From Dillenia suffruticosa (taxonomy: Eukaryota > Streptophyta > Magnoliopsida > Dilleniales > Dilleniaceae), in assembly GCA_033439265.1 (NCBI GenBank), contig JAVTVX010000024.1:18522501-18586500 (forward strand): 64,000 bases of DNA, read 5' to 3'. The position numbers and the translations under genes are program-made. Below are positions 24,075 through 37,032 of this stretch, in pieces (within the stretch, counting starts at the first letter, position 1; each line of letters opens with the position of its first letter). The notes under the pieces are model-generated. The model saw nothing but the letters and a program-made list of their open reading frames with translations, did not search any database and had not been told where the DNA came from.

Positions 24075-27000
24075 TGTCACGCCCTGACTCTCAATTGAAG
24101 GCCATGAACAGCTGCCCGTTACCCCATATGCTATCCATCACACGACACACATACCAAGGCAATGCAAGACTAACATCTTTACCTATTTAAAATCTATTTT
24201 TCCTAAAAATATAATTTCCCAAGTAACAAAAAATTTAAAATATAACTCTTTACCTCAATTCATTTTAATGAATTAAGATACAACAATTTCGAAGTTTCAA
24301 CTTATATTTTTTATAACATAATTACAGTCATCCCATGAAATGTACATTGTCATTCTATGAACCTCAAGTATACATCATCAACTTTCATCATGGAAGAATG
24401 GTTGGTACCATACCCAAAACTCGACGTCTCCAAAATATATGTCAAGTGTGTCAAAAATCTTTCGACATGGCTCCCTGCCAAGTCTGTCATCATATAAAAG
24501 TGAGGGATGAGTATTAAGGATCAATGAGTGAGGGGATCAATATTATGATATCAATAGAATGTGTGAGCATGGAGTGTCAAGCATATTTTTTTAAAAACAT
24601 GACGATATTATAAATCGAGCAAAACATTTCTACAAATCAAGTGATAATGTATCATACATCATAATATCAACATATGCATCCCTTTACATTTCGAAAATCG
24701 TTTAGAGTTTGCCAATAAAATATCCCGAAAATAGTCTATCATGACCAATGACAGGCGCATTGGGGTTTATATGCAAGTATAAAAACATTTAGCACTATAC
24801 CCCAATGTTGGCTACAAGCCTCACCAAGGACTATCCCGTGTCAACGTACACATACATAATCAATCATATATAGAATCATGTCAGGTGCTAGACAGTAGTG
24901 TTACACATGTCCTCCCCGATTTGGTTCAACCAGCCGTAACTATACATATGACATTTGGGAATACCTCCTACAGAAGCGTATCCAGACACAATGGATACCT
25001 CTACAAATGCTCTTCGTAGCTACGGTAGTCCACCATGGATATCATCACATCATAAGTAGGCATCCGAGTCATACATTTCAATTAAACCATTTCAAATTAG
25101 TGTGTCAACGCAATGGAAGCATATAAATCATATCAAGTTTTCAAAGAGTAGCACGATATAATTTCAATATAATTCATGGACGCATATCATTTGAATCAAT
25201 CATTTGAAATATTCCAATGATCACAAAGAGAATTATTTGTAAAACATAGACTAAATCTCATCCTTTCACACATTGCATAAAATATGTTATTTTGAAAAGC
25301 TATAAAACATGTATTTTTTATCAATCAAGAACATAGCGTCAAAGTCTCACTCACATATACGGGAGGGTATGTCACTCCCTGAAATGTATCACGAAGTGTA
25401 AGAATTGTACACTTCTTGTTCGATCACCAAGTATGTCACTACAATGTAACATATAATATATATAAATAAAATTGGAAATCACTATGTTAAATTATATTTT
25501 AAATAAATCCTTCATCTAGAACCAAAACTTAGGACATCATAGGTAGACTTCCAATGTGTACATAGCCTGTCCTATTTTTATCATCAAACCGGCAACTTCA
25601 ATTGCCCTATAAATACACCTTATAACTTCACTACAAATGTTGAAAAATAAAAATCTATATTGTCAATTTAGAGTTCTCCCTAGAACTCCCTATACATAAC
25701 TCACCATATATACATATGTCTCCAAATTACATGCCAAACTCATTCTCAAATTTTATCTCATTCTTAATTTTTATAACATTCTATCTCCTTGTATACTCAA
25801 AATAGTCTGCTAAATTTCAGAAATTAGTATGCTCAAGATTTCACCTCCTTTATGTACAAATAGTCTACATTTACCTTGCACATTGTATAATCCATCCTTT
25901 AAAATTCGGCATGCTAACACATCAATTGCATTCATTACTCCTTCATAAGATTTCACATTCTACAAACATTACACATACACATGCTCATACATATTCCTTA
26001 CATTCTCAGTAACTCACCAATTTAATACACAGTTCATCCCATCACATTAGCACATATATACAAATTATATATGCACACATACATTCATGACACTTCTAAA
26101 ACTTTACACACATTATGACCCTTTCTCCTTACCATTCACTCCTCGGCTAGCATAAAAATGGTCTCACTTCAATCATCTTTGGTACAGAAAATTTCTGCAC
26201 ATATTAAACCACATTCTTTGGTCATTAAGTTAGTTTTCTTGCACAACAACATCCATTTGGTTTTAGCCAACAAATACCTTGTTTTTCAGCCAACAAGTAC
26301 AATTGTATACTCATAATCGCATTCAAATTTCTGCACATATTTCTCATGGTTCACTTAGGTTCCTCCTAGACTTTAGGTTACAAAAAAAAAAACATGCTAA
26401 AAGCATCACATTAATGCATTCATACAAGGTTTTTCAATTTCAGCAAAGTGCAAAATTTTATTTATCTTAAATTTGGATGTTTCAAGTCCAACCAAGATTT
26501 CTCTTCACAATATCTCCATCTCTCCCTTGCTCCTAGCTCTCGGTCAACATAAGTTCACCAAGTTATCCTCCTTATTTTGACTCCAAAACAAAATATGTTA
26601 TATTAGGGTTTGAGAGAGATGAATCTACATAAAAATTTCAAAGTAGTGTTTGAAGAAATCAAACCTTTCTTCAATGGGGTTGCTTTCGGCTCTCTTTGAT
26701 CTTCATAATGTAAGACTCCTCCTTTTACTTCAATTTTTGGATATGTGGTATTGGGTTTGTGAGGTATTGATCCATGTAAAAATTTTTGGGTAGTAATGTA
26801 AAATTTTTTTTTTTGAGCTTCATTACTAGCAACTTATGGCCATGAGAGGAAAAATGAAGAGAGTTTTTTTTTTGTTTCTTGTCTTTCAACACCTCATGGT
26901 TTTTGGAAGAAAAAGCTAAGTGTTTAGCTTATTTAGATTTTGCTCCATTTAATTCTAGCTATCAAACCTTTTCAAGATCAATTTTATGCCATTGGATTCA

Positions 27001-28010
27001 CAATGTCACAAGCAACATTCACTCTCTCTCTCTCACTCACGGTTTCTCTCTTTTCTCTCTAAAAACACACTTTCTCACACGACTACAAAAATCATTCATT
27101 AATTGTATGTCTCCCACCAACCAAGATCCAATGGCTTAAAATTTTGATTCAATTCTAAGTTAAATCCTCACTCTTAATTGGTTTCCAAAAAAATCCCACA
27201 CTATCACTCAATGAATAGTCTCCTTGCCTTCCACTAACTTAATCCAATGGTCCAATTTAATTCATCTTACTCCAAATTAATCTCCAGTCTTGGATTCACT
27301 TCTCATGACCAAGAAATCTCTTCTCTCTTCACTTCACAGTCGGCCATTCACATTCCATTCTCTACACTCATTTCTTGGTCACAGTTTGGAGAAGAATTGT
27401 GTTCATTTGCTTCAATTTTCAACCATTGATCATCTTAAAATTTATTTCTCTCCATCGGATCATCTAACACCAAACCAAAAATCATTTTCCCTCATTTCTT
27501 CAATCCAATAGTTACAAATCTAGTTACAAACAAATCAAAGATCCTAACCATCCTTCTAAATTCTTATTAATTCCAAATGTGTCCCCTTGGCTTATAAAAA
27601 TTTCATTTAACCTCAAAAATTTTCATAATTTCAAGTTAGACCCAAAATCTCGTATTAGGCCTAATTTAATTTATCCCGGATCAAAACATGGTCTTTTAGT
27701 CTTTCCAAGACACATTCGACCCGACTGGGGTTTTATTGATGATTTTTTAGAAAATTTATGATTTAACTCTACGAAATAAGATCTACTCAAATTTTGAGGT
27801 CTTATACTCTTTAGAGTCGTTCTCATTATTATTGGACCATTGGTGATTATTTTGTGAAAAATTTTGAATTTTCGGCGATTAGACCGAAATTTTCAGGAGT
27901 GGTTTTAACGGAAAAATTTCTTAGTAGATTTTTTACATAGAATATGAGTAATAGCATATATAAAACGAAGAGAAATACAACAGTGAGTACGCCGAGGTGT
28001 CGGTATTATA
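24075..28010 (-). repeat. 3' LTR of chromovirus copy 2
   Basis: 3936 bp. On the plus strand it starts TGTCACGCCCTGACTC and ends GGTGTCGGTATTATA, so on the minus strand it starts TATAATACC instead of the expected TGTAATACC. It contains CA-rich stretches near 25960-26100 and no supported genes; the open frames at 26879-27761 are LTR sequence repeated at 36042-36960. Confidence 0.85.
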
Positions 28011-28025
28011 TTTTCTAACCCCCTA
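28011..28025 (-). other. Polypurine tract of chromovirus copy 2
   Basis: On the minus strand it reads TTAGGGGGTTAGAAAA up to the LTR, at the same place and nearly the same as in copy 1. Confidence 0.75.
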
Positions 28026-28079
28026 AAAATAAGTTTCGATCTCCAAACTAAAAGAAGACTATAAAAGAAAAGCTAGGGG

Positions 28080-29560
28080 TACTGTCTCCTCATGGCCTCC
28101 TTGGGCTCCCAAGTCTCCTCCTCAACCTAATCACTCCTCTATAAGACTTGGACTAAAGGAACTTCCTTGCTCCGCAACTTCCTAGTCTGTAGATCAAGGA
28201 TAGCCAGGGGCTGAACTAGTAGACTCAATCCCTCATGCAACTTAACTAGCAGAGGCTCTAGGATATGTGATGGATCAGGTAGGTATTTTCTAAGTATTGA
28301 GACATGGACGACATCATGAATGCATGAAAGCTCATCTGGCAACTCTAATCTGTATGCTACATTCCAACCCTCTCAAGAACACGGAAAGGCCCAATATATC
28401 TGGGGCTCAGCTTAGCCCGCTGCCTGAATCGAATCGCCCCTTTTCAGAGTGATATCCGTAGGAAAACCATGTCCCCTTCCTCAAACTCAAGTGTTCGCCA
28501 CCTCTTATCGACATAAACCTTCTGTCGATCCTAGGTGGCCTTCATCCGTTCACGGATGATTTTTACGTTTTCTTTAGTCTCCTCAACAATCTCAATACTA
28601 CTGAATTGTCTCTCTCCTACCTCATCCCAGCACAACAGAGTACAGCATTTCCTCCCATACAATGCCTCATATGGACGCATTCTAATGTTGGCCTGGTAGC
28701 TGTTAATATATGCAAACTCTACCAATGGGAGATGCCGATTCCAGCTACCCCAAAAATCCATAACATATGCTCTTAGCATGTCCTCTAGAGTCTAGATGGT
28801 TCTCTCTAACTGTCCATCGATCTAGGCGTGGTATGCTGTGTTGAACCTCAGTCTAGTGTCCAGTGCTTCCTGTAACCTAGGCCAGAATCTAGACGTAAAT
28901 CTAGGGTCTCTGTTTGACACTATTGATACAGGTACCCCGTGAAGTCTGACAATGGTGTCGATGTAGAGGCATGCCATCACCTCGAAGGAATAATCACCAT
29001 GAATAAGAATGAAGTGTAGACATGGTAAGTCCATCAACGATCACCCATATAACATCATGTCATGCCGAAGTCTACGGTAGCCCCATCACAAAAGCTAACG
29101 CGATGTGTTCCCACTTCTACTCGGAAATAGGAAGAGGTTGTAAAGTATCGGTGGATCATTGATACTCGGCCTTCACCTGTTGACAAACTAGACATCGAGC
29201 AACAAACTCTGTGATCTCCCTCTTCATACTCGACTACCAATAACTACCTCGGATAGTTCGATACATTTTCGTACCACCCGGATGCATAACATAAGTGGAG
29301 GAATGAGCCTCCTCAAGAATAGCTCTCCAAAGATCATTGTTAATAGGAATACAAACCCACTCTCGGATACCACTAGTCCATCATCACATACTCAGAAATC
29401 TCCACCATCACCCCTGCGGATCCTATCAAGAATACCTTGGAGCTTCTCATCTGATCCCTAGAGCTCCCTAATGCAGTCGAGCAAGGTTGGCTTCACCTCA
29501 AATTGGGATATTAGTGCTCCTTGATCATCACTAGCCAAGCTCACTCCTAATGCATTGAGT
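28080..29560 (-). pseudogene. Chromovirus copy 2 integrase and chromodomain (broken)
   Basis: Minus strand. The core is seen at 28822-29037: [20 protein letters not shown], where the catalytic Asp of the usual SDRD has become Asn. The following part at 28531-28779 (LPLVEFAYINSYQANI, RPYEALYGRKC) is the conserved stretch after the catalytic Glu. The C-terminal part at 28139-28342 reads DELSCIHDVVHVSILRKYLPDPSHIL and then RKLRSKEVPLVQVL. A stop at 28139 precedes the remaining chromodomain residues, a V-E-E-E-T-W-E-P-like run at about 28110. Frameshifts occur throughout. Confidence 0.8.
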
Positions 29561-29599
29561 CCCTCCAAACAAGAGAGATAAGCATGCTCTTTCGTCTAA

Positions 29600-30162
29600 G
29601 GAGATGACTTCTGGCTCAAGGCATCTGCCGCAACATTTACCTTTCCCGAATGATAATCTATGATAAGGTCGTAATCTTTCAATAACTCTAACCATGTCCT
29701 CTATTAGAGGTTCAATTCCCGTTGGGTTAACAAATACTTGAGACTTTTATGATTTGTGAATACCCTATAGGTTACTCCATATAAGTAATGTCGCCATATC
29801 TTCAAAGCAAAAACTATGGTGGCCAACTTGAGATCGTGTGTCGAGTAGTTTAACTTGTGCTTCTTCAACTGTCGAGAAGCATATGCAATAACCCGACCAT
29901 CCTGCATCAATATACAACCGAATCCCTGTCGGCTGGCATCACTGTATACCGTATACTCCCGACTACTAGTGGGAAGGGCCAATATTGGTACGGATGTCAA
30001 TCGTTGTTTGAACTCCTGAAATCTCACCTCACAATGATCATCCCAATAGAATTTGACATCCTTCCATGTCAACTTAGATAGTGGAGCAATGATTCGAGAG
30101 AATCCCTCTACAAACCGCCGATAATAACCTACAAGACCAACGAAACTCCAGATCTCAGTCAC
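29600..30162 (-). pseudogene. Chromovirus copy 2 RNase H (long open stretch)
   Basis: A 152-residue minus-strand open frame at 29704-30162. It starts in the RT connection ([19 protein letters not shown]), continues through [19 protein letters not shown] (first RNase H Asp) and [20 protein letters not shown] (Glu), and ends at [13 protein letters not shown], where the family has TDH, so one Asp has become Asn. A stop at 29704 ends the frame. Downstream, to about 29600, are the remaining RNase H residues in broken form. Confidence 0.85.
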
Positions 30163-30900
30163 AGCTTATAGCTGCTCCTATCTCAATATCGCTTCAACTT
30201 TCTGCGGATCAATGAAAATACTTTCTGCAGAGACTATGTGCCCCAGAAAACCAATCTACCACAACCAAAATTCACACTTGGTGAATTTCGCATATAATTG
30301 TCTCTCGCGAAGGATCTGTAAAACAACCTGAAGGTGCTAAACATGCTCCTCGTTACTCCACTAGCATACTACGATATCATCGATAAACACTATGATGAAC
30401 AAATCTAGGTAAGCATGGAAGACCCAATTCATCAGGTCCATGAATGCGGGTGGTTCATTGGTCAGCCCAAATACTAAGAACTCAAAATGTCCGTATCGGG
30501 TGTGGAATGTGATCTTGGGCAGATCCCAGCCCTATTCCGCAACTGATGATAATCCAAACGGAGATCTATCTTTGAGAAAACCCTTGCACCATGAAGTTGA
30601 TAAAACAGATCATCAATGCGGGGCAATGGATATCGATTCTTGATTGTGACTTTATTCAATTGCCGATAATCTACACAAAGTAGGAGGTATCGTTCTTTTT
30701 TTTCACAAATAACACCGGAGCACCCCAACGTGAAGTGTTAGGATGGATAAATCCCTTATCTACTAATTTCTGCAACTGAATCTTGAGCTCTCTCAACTCG
30801 GGTAGTGCCATCCTATATGGCAAAATAGAGATAGGAATAGTCCTCGGAGTTAAATCAATCTCAAAATCAAATTCCCGAATTAGTAGTAATCCTGGTAGCT
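30163..30900 (-). pseudogene. Chromovirus copy 2 reverse transcriptase (broken)
   Basis: Minus strand. 30474-30728 holds [21 protein letters not shown] and [16 protein letters not shown], including the first catalytic Asp. A frameshift follows. The FIDD catalytic loop can be read at about 30372-30395, in another frame and next to a stop. Several changes look like C-to-T decay. Confidence 0.8.
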
Positions 30901-30925
30901 CCTCGGGGAATACGTCGGGAAACTC

Positions 30926-31420
30926 CTATACTATTGGGACCTCATCAAGCCACGGACCCTCTATGGTAGTATCTATCCTGTGGGCCAGATATGCCGTGCA
31001 TACTTGGTGTATCATCTGTCTGGCCTCCATCACTGACACTACACAATGGAGTAATACTCGTCTCTTACCCACAAATGTTAGTGGTGACCCTGCAGACCTC
31101 CAGAACTCTGCTTCCTTGGTAAAACAATCCACGGAAGCCCTATGAGTATTCAGCCAATCCATCCCTAGGATGGCATCGAAGTTTGTCAAGTCGAGTGGGA
31201 TCAAGTCTACTTCTAACACTGTCTTCCCAATCATGACATCGCTCCCTCTATATACGAAATCCTTAATCAATTGTTCACCAAGAGGAGTGATAACCATTAG
31301 TTCCATATCTAGTGGCAATAATGGCATATCCAACTGTTGAGCGAAAGAAGCTCCCACATAAGAATAATTCGACCCGATATCTACAAGAGCACAGGCATTG
31401 ACTCCGAATATTTTTATGGT
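30926..31420 (-). pseudogene. Chromovirus copy 2 aspartic protease (nearly open)
   Basis: Minus strand. A 143-residue open stretch at 30926-31357 carries NFDAILGMDWLNTH, the conserved protease motif, and flanking residues. Just upstream, at about 31365-31400, the active site reads ALVDIGSNYSYV, so the usual D-T-G-S has become D-I-G-S through one C-to-T change. Copy 3 shows the same kind of change. Such a site would not be expected to work. Confidence 0.75.
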
Positions 31421-31466
31421 ACTTAGATGTGAGAAATTGAAAGAGGAATTAATTTAGGAATGCAAA

Positions 31467-31468
<2 letters not shown>

Positions 31469-31508
<40 letters not shown>
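31469..31508. repeat. (AT)n microsatellite
   Basis: About 20 AT units inside the internal region of chromovirus copy 2, between protease and gag. Confidence 0.95.
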
Positions 31509-31510
<2 letters not shown>

Positions 31511-31639
31511 AAATAGATAAGCCTCTAGGGTTTTAACTAGTCATAACTATACATAATAATCGTATTATATGTGATTTCAAAAAGTTGAGTACATAAAAAC
31601 TCCTAAACAGGGGGATCTGTTGGAGGATTACCTATGATC

Positions 31640-32997
31640 ACATCCGGGTTCGCCTGAGCATCCTCCTGCATCATAGCATACACGCAGGCCTATGCCCTCT
31701 GCTACTGTCGTGAAGGACCAGGTACAGTCTTGCTCCTAGCTATCGTCCGTGGAGCGGTATGACTCATATGTGTAGGTACTCCCTACTCTCCTACCCATGG
31801 ACCACTCGGATGACTCGAAGTTGCCTGACCTCCAAGTCCTAAATCAGGGCATGAGCTCTTAATATGTCCTGGCTTCCCACATTGGAAGCATGTGATAGGT
31901 ACCCTGCAAGCTTTCGGAGGATGGTGCCTGCTATATCTGCGGCAAGGAGAGTGCCATTGAACTGTGGTCTGACTCGTGGCACTGGGGGCTAGAGCTCCTA
32001 ACCCCTAGGGACATGGTCCCTGCCCAAAGTGTACTGGTCTAAAGTAGGAGTTGCCTCTATAAAAACCAAAAGTTCTACCCCTCTTTGAGCTCTCACTTAC
32101 ATGGGTCCCATCCTTCTTCTTCCTTTGATCTTTACTTTCCCTCTGCTTACCCTCGGCGTGAAAAATCTCCTCTGTATGATAAGCTGAATCGACTATCTCC
32201 ACGAGGGAGAAGGTGGGTGTGATCGTCATATACCACCTAATGTTCAAGTTGAGGCCGTTCTCAAACTTGAATTTCAATTGTTTTGGTATCACTAAGTCAG
32301 GGACAAAAGTTACTATTCTCCTCAATTTTGTCTCATACTCCACAACTGACCTAGTTCCCTGCCACAAGTGGAGGAACTCTACCCTCTTACGGTCTTGCTG
32401 AAACTTTGAGAAGCACCTGTGGTCAAACTCTCTCAAGAAGTCCTCCCACTATAGTAGCTCGGTAGCATCATCACAGATAGCCTCCCACCAAGTGAGGGCA
32501 TCCCCATCTAACAATCTCTCCACTACCCATAGCCTATACTCCTCGCTCAACCCCAAATCCATCAAGATTCGATGTGTTCGGTTGATCCAGTGCTTAGCTG
32601 CAGTGGCATCACCAAGTCCCGCAAAATCTGTGCATCCCAACTGCCGAGCTTCCTTGACTAGCTGAGTTAGCTCGTGGATGCACCTAAGTGTGGATAATGT
32701 GGTGTCACTCAGACAGATATTGAAGAAGGATTGGCCACCAGTGGAGGATCTGGTGCCGTAAGAGCAGGCGCTACCATAGGTGTCAGCATCGCCATCAGTG
32801 GTAGTGGGGGTGGCATCTAAACCCCGTGTGTGTTGTATTACTCATATACTTATCTCAATGCATCAAGTGATAGTGGTGGAACCGCGCTATAGTAGCCAGC
32901 TGAGAAGGCACTGGAGGGGGCTCATGTGATGAGAATGTATCATCGGGTACTCTAGGTGGCTCAGGGGGTACAAATCTAGTGCCCGCCTAGTTGTCAT
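31640..32997 (-). pseudogene. Chromovirus copy 2 gag (broken)
   Basis: The minus-strand start is probably the ATG at 32995-32997 (MTTRRA...), which soon loses frame. The capsid core is seen at 32449-32640 (CTDFAGLGDATAAKHWINR, LLDGDALTWWEAI) and, after a stop, at 32005-32436 (FLHLWQGTRSVVEYETKLRR). An intact CCHC zinc knuckle, C-FQ-C-GKPG-H-IKSS-C, is encoded at 31849-31890. Overall this gag is better preserved than that of copy 1. Confidence 0.85.
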
Positions 32998-33291
32998 ATT
33001 TTTGCTAAAAAATAATTTTCATTAGGCATGATTCAAGAATTAGGGTTAGTTATGAAGTAACTAAACTCCTAAAATGAATGAAGTTATCAGTGTAGGAACT
33101 GATAGAAATGATATGCTAGGTTAGATACGAACTGTATCTAACCCCCTAAAAATAAAGGAACTCATATGCCTAATACCATATACTCGGATCTCATGACTGT
33201 AAAGAAACTCTCATATGCATTGAGGACTTTTGAAAATGTACTAGGGAATATTTTTAAAACTCTTTCCATAAAATATAGCTCTCAACCTAGA

Positions 33292-33304
33292 GCTCTGATA
33301 CCAA
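33292..33304 (-). other. Primer-binding site (tRNA-iMet), perfect
   Basis: The minus strand reads TTGGTATCAGAGC a few bases inside the 5' LTR end at 33311, an exact match to the plant initiator-Met primer-binding site. Confidence 0.9.
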
Positions 33305-33310
33305 TTCAAC

Positions 33311-36300
33311 TGTCATGCCCCGACTCTCAATCGAAGGCCATGACCGGCCGCCTGTTACCCCGTATGCTATCCATCATACAACAAACATACTGAGACAACG
33401 TAAGGCTAACATCTTCACCTGTTTAAAATCTGCTTTTCCTAAAAATATAATTTTGCAAGTAACAAAAAATTTAAAATACAACTCTTTGCCTCAATGCATT
33501 TCAATGAATTAAGATACAACAATTTTGAGAATTTCATCTTACATTTTTTTATAATTATAGTCATCCCATAAAATATACATTGTCATTCTATGAACCTTAA
33601 GTATACATCATCAATTTTTATCATGGAAGAATGGTTGGTACCATACCCAAAACTTGACGTCTCCAAAATATGTCAAGTATGTCAAAAATCTCTCTGACAT
33701 GTCTCCCTGCCAAGTCTATCATCATACAAAAGTAAGGGGTGATTATTAAGAAAAATACTGAGTGAGTGAGGGAATCGATATTGTGTTATCAATAGAATGT
33801 GTAAGCACAGAGTGTCAAAAAACATTTTTTTTAAAATATGATGATATTATAAATCGAGCATGACATTTCTTCAAATCAAGTGATCATATATCATACATCA
33901 TAATATCAACATATGCATCCCTTTACATTTCAAAAATCGTTTAGAACTTGCCAATAAAATATCTCTGGCAATGATTTACCGCGACCAATAATAGGAGCAT
34001 TGAGGTTTATATGCAAGTATAAAAACATTTAACTCTATATCTCAATGTTGGCCATGAGACTCACCAAGGGCTATCCCGTGTCTATGCGTATATACATAAT
34101 CAATCATGTATAGAATTTCACCCGGTGCTAGACAGTAGCGTTACATATGTCCTCCCCGATTTGGTTCAACCGGCAGTAACTATACTTATGGCGTTTGGGG
34201 ATACCTCCTGCAGAAACGTATCCTAACACAATGGGTGCCTCTATAAATGCCCTTCATAGCTACGGTAGTCCACCAAGGGTATCATCACATCATAAGTAGG
34301 CATCCGGCCACACATTTCAATTAAACCATTTCAAATCAGTGTGCCAATGAAATGGAAGCATATAAATCATATCAAGTTTTCAAAGAGTAGTACGATATCA
34401 TTTCAACACAATTCGTGAATGCATATCATTTGAATCAATCATTTGAGACACTCCAATGATCACAAAGAGAAGTATTTGTAAAACATTGACCAAATTTCAT
34501 CCTTTCAAACATGTCATAAAATATGGCATTTTAAAAAGTTAAAAAACATGTATTTTTGCTCAATCAAGAATATAGTGTCAAAATCCCACTCACATATATG
34601 GGAGAGTATGTCACTCCTTGAAATGTACCAAGAAGTGTAAGAATTGTACACTCCTTACTCGGTCACCAAGCATGTCACTTCAATATAACACATAATATAT
34701 ATAAATAAAATTAGAAATCACTATATTAAATTATCTTTTAAATAAATTCTTCATCTAGAACCAAAGCTTAGGACATCATAGGTAGGTTTCTTAGGTGTAC
34801 ATAGGCTATCCTCTTTTTATCACCAAACCGGTAACTTTGATTGCTTTTTTATAAATACACCTTATAAGTTCACCACAAACGCTGACAAATAAAAATCTAC
34901 ATTGTCAATTTAGGGTTCTCCCTAGAACTCCCTATACATAACTCACCATATATACATATATGTCTCCAAATCATATGCCAAACTCATTCCAAATCTTTAT
35001 GACATTCTATCTCCTTGTATACTCAAAATAGTCCGCATAAATTAGTATGCTCAAGATTTCACCTACTTTATGTACAAATAGTCCACATTCACCTTACACA
35101 TTGTATAATCCATCCTTTAAAATTTTGTATGCTAACACATCAATTTTATTTATCACTCCTTCATAAGATTTCATATTCTACAAACATTACACATACACAT
35201 GTTCATACGAATTCCTTACATTCTCCACAACACATTTCATTCCATCACCTTAGCACATATATACAAATTATATACACACACACACATTCATCACACTTCT
35301 AAAACTTTACACACATTATGACCCTTCTTCCTTACCATTCACTCCTTGGCTTGCATAAAAATGGTTTCACTTCAACCATCTTTAGTGCAAAAAATTTCTA
35401 TACATATTAAACCACATTCTTTGGCCTTTAAGTTAGTTTTCTTGCACAACAACATCTATTTTGTTTCAGCCAACAAATACCCTGCTTTTCAGTCAATAAG
35501 TACAATTACATACTCATAATCTCATTCAAATTTCTGCACACATTTCTTATGGTTCACATGGATTCCTTCTAGACTTTAGGTTATAAGAGAAAAAAAACAT
35601 GTTAAAAATATCACATTAACACATTCATCGAGGTTTTTCAATTTCAGCAAAGTGTAAAATTTTATTTACCTTAAATTTGGATGTTTCAAACCTAACCAAG
35701 ATTTCTCTTCACAATATTTCCATCTCTCCCTTGCTCCTAGCTCTTGGTCAACATAAGTTCACCAAGTTAGCCTCCTTCTTCTGATTGAAAAACAAAGTAT
35801 GTTATATTAAGGTTTGAAGGAGATGAATCTACACAAAAATTTCAAAATGGTATTTGAAGAAATCAAATCTTTCTTCAATGGGGTTGCTCTCGACTCCCTT
35901 TGATCTTCACTATGCAAAACTCCTCATTTTACTTCAATTTTTGGATATGTGGTAATTGGGTCTGTAAGGAATTGATTTATGTAAAAATTTTTGTGTAGTA
36001 ATTAGAATTTTTTTTAGCTTCTTTACCAGCAACTTACGGCCATGAGAGGAAAAATGAAGAGAGTTTTTTTTTTTTTTTTTTGTTCCTTGTCTTTGAACAC
36101 CTCACGGTTTTTGGAAAAAAAAGCTAAGTGTTTAGCTTATTTAGATTTTGCTCCATTTAATCAAAGCCATCAAATCTTTTCAAGATCAATTTTATGCCAT
36201 TGGATTCACATGGTCACAAGCAAGATTTACTCTCTCTCTCAAGGTTTCTCTCTTCTCCCTCTACAAACACACTTTCATTCAAGTCATTCATTAATTGTAT

Positions 36301-37032
36301 GTCTCCCACCAACCAAGATCCAATGGCTCAAAATTTTGATTCAATTCTAAGTTAAATCCTCACCCTTTGATTGGTTTCTAAGAAAATCACACACTATCAC
36401 TCAATGAATAGTCTCATTGCCTCCCACTAACTTAATCCTATGGTCCAATTTAATTCATCTTATTCCAAATTAATCTTCACTCTTTGATTCACTTCTCAAG
36501 ACCAAGAAATCTTTTCTCTCGTCACTTCATGGCTAGCCATTCACATTCCACTCTCTACACTCATTTCTTGGTCATGGTTTAGAGAAGAATTGTGTTGATT
36601 TGTTTCAATTTTCAACCATCAATCGATCATCTTAAAGTTTATTTCTCTCCATTGGATCATCTTACACCAAACCAAAAATCATTTTCCTTCATTTCTTCAA
36701 TCTAATAGTTACAAATCTAGTTACAAACAAATCAAAGATCCTAACCATTCTACTAAATTCTTATTAATTCTAAATGTGTCACTTGACTTATAAAAATTTC
36801 ATTTGACCTTGAAAATTTTCATAATTTCAAGTTAGACCCAAAATCTTGTATTAGGCCTAATTTAATTTATCCCGCATCAAAATGTTGTCGTTTAGCCTTT
36901 CCGAGACACATTTGACCCCGCTGGGGTTTTACCGGTGATTTTCTAAAAAATTTACGATTTAACTCTATGAAATAAGATCTACCCAAATTTTGAGATTCTT
37001 ATACTCTTTAGAGTCGTCCTCATTATTATTAG
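33311..37032 (-). repeat. 5' LTR of chromovirus copy 2, outer end missing
   Basis: On the plus strand it starts TGTCATGCCCCGACTC. It aligns along its whole length with 24075-about 27834 and then breaks off inside the ATTATTATT stretch at about 37030. The last ~176 bp, including the TATAATACC end, are replaced by unrelated sequence. Confidence 0.85.

Larger units (their letters stand above)
24075..37032 (-). mobile_element. Del/Tekay-like chromovirus, copy 2
   Basis: Minus-strand LTR retrotransposon: 3' LTR 24075-28010, internal region 28011-33310 (5300 bp), 5' LTR 33311-about 37032. It has a perfect tRNA-iMet primer-binding site, gag with an intact CCHC knuckle, protease, RT, RNase H, integrase and chromodomain remnants, and a polypurine tract. 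The two LTRs look roughly nine-tenths identical by eye, with many transitions, so the insertion is not recent. The 5' LTR lacks about 176 bp at its outer end. A possible 5-bp flank, ACACC (24070-24074), cannot be matched on the other side. Confidence 0.9.

Noticed and set aside
26879..27761. Several plus-strand open frames of 60-86 residues
   Set aside because: They lie in the 3' LTR of chromovirus copy 2 and recur in worn form in the other LTR. No gene features.
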